Shown piece by piece: positions 5,740 to 7,665 of a DNA stretch of 7,665 nucleotides. The notes under the pieces are model-generated. The model was given only the letters and a program-made list of their open reading frames with translations, was not told the DNA's origin and ran no database searches. This DNA comes from Lachnospiraceae bacterium (GTDB lineage: Bacteria > Bacillota > Clostridia > Lachnospirales > Lachnospiraceae), in NCBI GenBank assembly GCA_017477805.1, contig JAFUUM010000325.1:1-7665 (forward strand), written 5' to 3'. The stretch's first letter is position 1. Each line of letters opens with the position of its first letter. The position numbers and the translations under genes were made by a program.

Positions 5740-6708
5740 TCACACTGTTTTGGTTTTCATTTGCTCTTCGATCTGACGGATCATCTCTTCAGAGCATCCG
5801 GTGGACTCCATAATATCGGAACAGCTCTTACCCAGCTTAAGCATGTTTTCCACAATCCGGGCGGTTCCCTGTTCCACTCCCCGATTAAAGAATATGGTCT
5901 CCGGTAAATCTAATACTTTTCCACCCATGTAATCACCCACTTTCGCATTCAGGTCAGAATAATTAGCGGTCAGTTTGCTGAATACACCATGTGTCGTCAC
6001 CCCTATGATAACACTATACGATCTTGAGGACAAATTTCCATCGGCCAACTCCTTTTGAAGCCTGTCATTGATACTCTTATACAGCTCCAACATCCTTTCA
6101 ATTCTGCTCTCATCTCGGTTAATGTGGTCGAGATCCTTTTCAAAATTGAAAATATAAAACGGTATCAGCAAATACAACTTCTTTTCAAAGATCAGGTCAA
6201 TAGTGAAGTCTGCTTCCTTAATGATCGGAATGCTGTAGGAAGCACTCCCTTCAGGCGTTTCTATGAGTATTTTTGCTTTCCTCGGCGCCTTTTTTGAAGC
6301 CCGCAGCAGCAATAGCCCTGTATGCGGCATCCGAATGTGCAACACATCCTCTGTGAATTCCGCATCCTCGATTGCGACCTGCGTCCCATACTCAAAAAGC
6401 CTGACAAGAAGTGATCCGTCATACGGTTTGCTTTCGCATTCCAAATGATACTTCTTGCAGATATCATTCTGCGTGATCGCAAAATGGGAATCCGAAATCC
6501 TCTTGTCCTTGGAATGATCTTCATGTTCAATGATATGCTCATTACGCATACGTGTGATCACCGCAGTGTGATCGTAATTCTCCCCGAAGAAGTAGTTCAC
6601 AAACGGAAGCAGCACATCATCACATTTCCCCTCCATGGTCCGGAACGCATCATCGTATTCGATGTTGGAATAGATTGGTTCCTTCATTACAGTTTGTTCG
6701 ATTGGCAC
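5740..6708 (-). CDS. Uncharacterised 322-aa protein of a Lachnospiraceae family, nuclease-like core
   Basis: I recognise the general type, which is frequent in Lachnospiraceae and usually left hypothetical, but no proven function. The start is GTG at 6708, with AGGAGG 7 nt upstream. The N-terminal part has DDVLLPFVNYFFGENY (about 30-45). The central DSHFAIT...YHLECESK places D73, E90, E92 and K94 in a D-x(16)-E-x-E-x-K order resembling a PD-(D/E)XK active site. Hydrophobic strands follow (GLLLLRA; LYLLIPFYIF, 178-187), not long enough to be clear membrane segments. The last 40 residues (MLKLGKSCSDIMESTGCSEEMIRQIEE) form a small helix-turn-helix-like tail similar to the C-terminus of Rpn copy 2. 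No signal peptide is visible. The gene lies between two Rpn relics and ends 3 nt before a perfect palindrome. Nuclease activity is inference from the residue pattern only. Confidence 0.75.
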   Translation of the reverse strand: MPIEQTVMKEPIYSNIEYDDAFRTMEGKCDDVLLPFVNYFFGENYDHTAVITRMRNEHIIEHEDHSKDKRISDSHFAITQNDICKKYHLECESKPYDGSLLVRLFEYGTQVAIEDAEFTEDVLHIRMPHTGLLLLRASKKAPRKAKILIETPEGSASYSIPIIKEADFTIDLIFEKKLYLLIPFYIFNFEKDLDHINRDESRIERMLELYKSINDRLQKELADGNLSSRSYSVIIGVTTHGVFSKLTANYSDLNAKVGDYMGGKVLDLPETIFFNRGVEQGTARIVENMLKLGKSCSDIMESTGCSEEMIRQIEEQMKTKTV

Positions 6709-6973
6709 AGTTTTCCCTCCTTATCCATAGAACACGGTGGTACAGTTATCCAAATAAGGTGGGATCTGCAGATATGTATCACAATAACAAGATCGCGCTC
6801 ACATCAGAAATCAAAGAAACTGAACATAAAACAGTTAATCTTTATCCAAAAACGTTTTCTTCTTCAATGGAAATGGTGGACGAATGTCCGGACACCTTAT
6901 GGTATACCTGTATCACCTCGTGGCATCGGGAAATACCACATGATCAGTGACACCTACATGATACTATCGTATC
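6709..6973. other. Intergenic region upstream of the 322-aa gene
   Basis: No convincing gene is seen. A 58-codon plus-strand frame from ATG 6774 to 6950 has only a weak AAGGTGG 10 nt upstream and no recognisable domain. The sequence carries three same-strand 9-mers one base from the DnaA-box consensus TTATCCACA (6721, 6746, 6842). No convincing -35/-10 pair was found for the 322-aa gene, though its promoter must lie here or further upstream. Confidence 0.4.
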
Positions 6974-7020
6974 AAAAAAAACGCAAATGCAACGATTCCG
7001 TTTTCGTTTCATTTGCGTTT
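6974..7020 (-). terminator. Rho-independent terminator after Rpn copy 2
   Basis: On the minus strand AAACGCAAATG (7020-7010) pairs with CATTTGCGTTT (6989-6979), with a further small inner pairing AACG/CGTT, and runs into eight consecutive T residues (6981-6974). It starts 4 nt after the Rpn fragment stop at 7025, so the 3' end of that gene keeps its likely native terminator. Confidence 0.8.
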
Positions 7021-7024
7021 CAAA

Positions 7025-7297
7025 TCAGGTATGCTGTAATGCTGTTTTTTCTATTTTTCTGACAAGTTTCAGATCGACCTCGGCAACCTGCGCAATTTCC
7101 TCAGCGCTCATACCGTTTAGAAGCATTTTCACCACTAAATCTTTCTGTCCCTTGTCATATTGTCCTTGAGCATATTCTTTCGCGTATTTTTCAACAGCCT
7201 CACACATGATTGTCTTGCCCTCCTCTTCTGCCTTAAAGTGCCGTACTCCGTCTTTCAGTACCTTATTACGGAAACCTTCTAAGTTCCTTCGTCGAAA
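7025..7297 (-). pseudogene. Rpn-family nuclease, 5'-truncated second copy with intact C-terminal frame
   Basis: From about 7297 the minus strand reads FRRRNLEGFRNKVLKDGV, RHFKAEEEGK and on to MCEAVEKYAKEYAQGQYDKG, closely matching copy 1 at both protein and DNA level. The catalytic part of the family (the D...E-x-Q region) is absent. Upstream, an in-frame TGA occurs at 7310-7312, and relative to copy 1 there appears to be an 8-nt insertion near 7300 that breaks the frame. The native C-terminus, missing from copy 1, is kept here: NGMSAEEIAQVAEVDLKLVR then KIEKTALQHT. An ATG at 7207 with AGAGGAGGG 10 nt upstream can still start a 60-residue protein (7207-7025), and a strong terminator follows. 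It is either a dead remnant or a retained small C-terminal protein; the first is the safer reading. Confidence 0.7.
7205..7226 (-). promoter_or_regulatory. Internal Shine-Dalgarno and ATG within Rpn copy 2
   Basis: AGAGGAGGG (7226-7218, minus strand) precedes ATG (7207-7205) by 10 nt, exactly as in copy 1. The spacing is a little long, but the site is close to ideal in sequence. The bases also encode EEEG, so coding constraint alone may explain part of the conservation. Confidence 0.45.
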
Positions 7298-7376
7298 AAC
7301 CGTAAATCCTCAACCACAAGTTCCTGTTAATAGTAACATATCAATGAGGTGATTTCTCCAACTGTACACATATCGT

Positions 7377-7395
7377 GTAGCGCGAATCGCGCTAC
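7377..7395. promoter_or_regulatory. 19-bp perfect palindrome before the IS66-like start
   Basis: GTAGCGCGA and TCGCGCTAC flank a single central A. It ends 3 nt before the AAGGAGGT ribosome site of the small frame at 7414. It could be an operator, a translational control hairpin or part of an insertion-sequence end. A near copy of the right arm (TCTCGCTAC) recurs at 7516-7524. Confidence 0.5.
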
Positions 7396-7413
7396 TCTAA
7401 GGAGGTCATCATC

Positions 7414-7527
7414 ATGAACACTTCATCCCAGATCCGCCAAGCAAAGCTGGAGGGGTTTCTTTTGGGATGTTTCATTTGTGTCAAATCACTATTTTATGAT
7501 AATAATATTATGTTATCTCGCTACTGA
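7414..7527 (+). pseudogene. Truncated start of an IS66-type accessory gene (TnpA-like)
   Basis: ATG at 7414 has an excellent ribosome site, AAGGAGGT, 7 nt upstream. The first residues, MNTSSQIRQAKLE, resemble the usual beginning of IS66-family accessory proteins from Clostridia as I remember them. After Glu13 the reading (GFLLGCFICVKSLFYDNN) no longer resembles that family and the frame ends at 37 codons. The IS66 protein normally continues for about 100 residues, with a helix-turn-helix region. The simplest reading is a cut-off left part of an insertion sequence joined to unrelated AT-rich DNA at about 7453. A functional 37-residue peptide is possible but unsupported. No transposase or TnpB is present in the window. 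Confidence 0.45.
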
Positions 7528-7529
7528 AT

Positions 7530-7598
7530 ATTCTCGTGCGGCGGAGCCGCCTGTCCGGTGTGGCGAGAGCCACTTGTCCGGACTGACGGGAGCCACTT
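7530..7598. repeat. Three 23-bp imperfect tandem repeats forming small hairpins
   Basis: Minus-strand units at 7598-7576, 7575-7553 and 7552-7530 are each 23 bp. The first two share AAGTGGCTC and CCGGAC and differ at 4 positions; the third has decayed. The middle unit folds as GTGGC-TCTC-GCCAC and the third as GCGGC-TCC-GCCGC. It lies 15 nt past the stop of the right-edge gene. There is no T-run, so an ordinary terminator is unlikely. Confidence 0.6.
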
Positions 7599-7612
7599 AT
7601 TTAATAACTGAG

Positions 7613-7665
7613 TTACTCTGCTTCGGTAGGATCTAATCCATAAACCTCACGCATTGAGATATCCC
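7613..7665 (-). CDS. 3' end of an unidentified gene (continues beyond window)
   Basis: The minus-strand frame reads DISMREVYGLDPTEAE and stops at TAA (7615-7613). The ending looks protein-like, but 16 residues are too few to assign a family. The gene would point left, towards the 23-bp hairpin repeats. A chance open frame cannot be excluded. Confidence 0.3.
   Translation of the reverse strand, partial: DISMREVYGLDPTEAE

Noticed and set aside
6774..6950. Possible 58-residue plus-strand gene
   Set aside because: The ribosome site is weak and 10 nt away, there is no recognised family, and it lies in a junk-like intergenic region; not enough to call a gene.

Overview
The window looks like an accessory stretch of a Lachnospiraceae-type (Clostridia, Bacillota) gut or rumen genome. 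The evidence is strong AGGAGG-type ribosome binding sites before ATG, GTG and TTG starts, Rpn-family nuclease relics of the kind common in that family, a DUF4143-type ATPase, and a His/Cys-rich phage-like surface protein of a style I recall from gut Clostridia. This assignment is inference; no rRNA or species marker is present.

Left edge (1-663, +): the 3' part of a phage tail/fibre-like protein. It meets, tail to tail with a 4-nt overlap, a compact minus-strand unit read right to left: AAA ATPase (4728-3397), IspD/TarI-family cytidylyltransferase (3383-2634, TTG start), GatD-like zinc polyol-phosphate dehydrogenase (2637-1552, GTG start, 4-nt overlap) and a glycerophosphodiester phosphodiesterase (1499-660). 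The unit's terminator appears to lie inside the opposing phage-like gene. The last three genes fit a cell-envelope job: making a CDP-activated polyol phosphate and turning over a phosphodiester polymer or lipid head group. The ATPase has its own promoter (4759-4788). Upstream of it are three copies of a 12-bp motif spaced exactly 33 bp apart.

Middle (4882-5736, -): a rearranged segment. An Rpn-family nuclease gene that has lost both native ends runs in frame into the first 32 codons of a Gfo/Idh/MocA oxidoreductase, which then stops. The Rpn piece is bracketed by a 16-bp direct repeat, and one copy of that repeat is the arm of a 35-bp perfect palindrome.

Right (5740-7665): an intact 322-aa gene (GTG start) with a nuclease-like Asp...Glu-x-Glu-x-Lys pattern, then a second Rpn relic that keeps only the C-terminal part, an internal start with Shine-Dalgarno, and a good terminator. 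Last come what looks like the cut-off start of an IS66-type accessory gene, a 23-bp tandem repeat of small hairpins, and the 3' tip of an unidentified minus-strand gene.

Overall, an envelope-biosynthesis operon appears to be interrupted by nuclease-family and mobile-element debris. The items most worth a second look are the 33-bp-phased repeat array, the palindrome-bracketed Rpn cassette, and the conserved internal Rpn start that could make a C-terminal partner protein.
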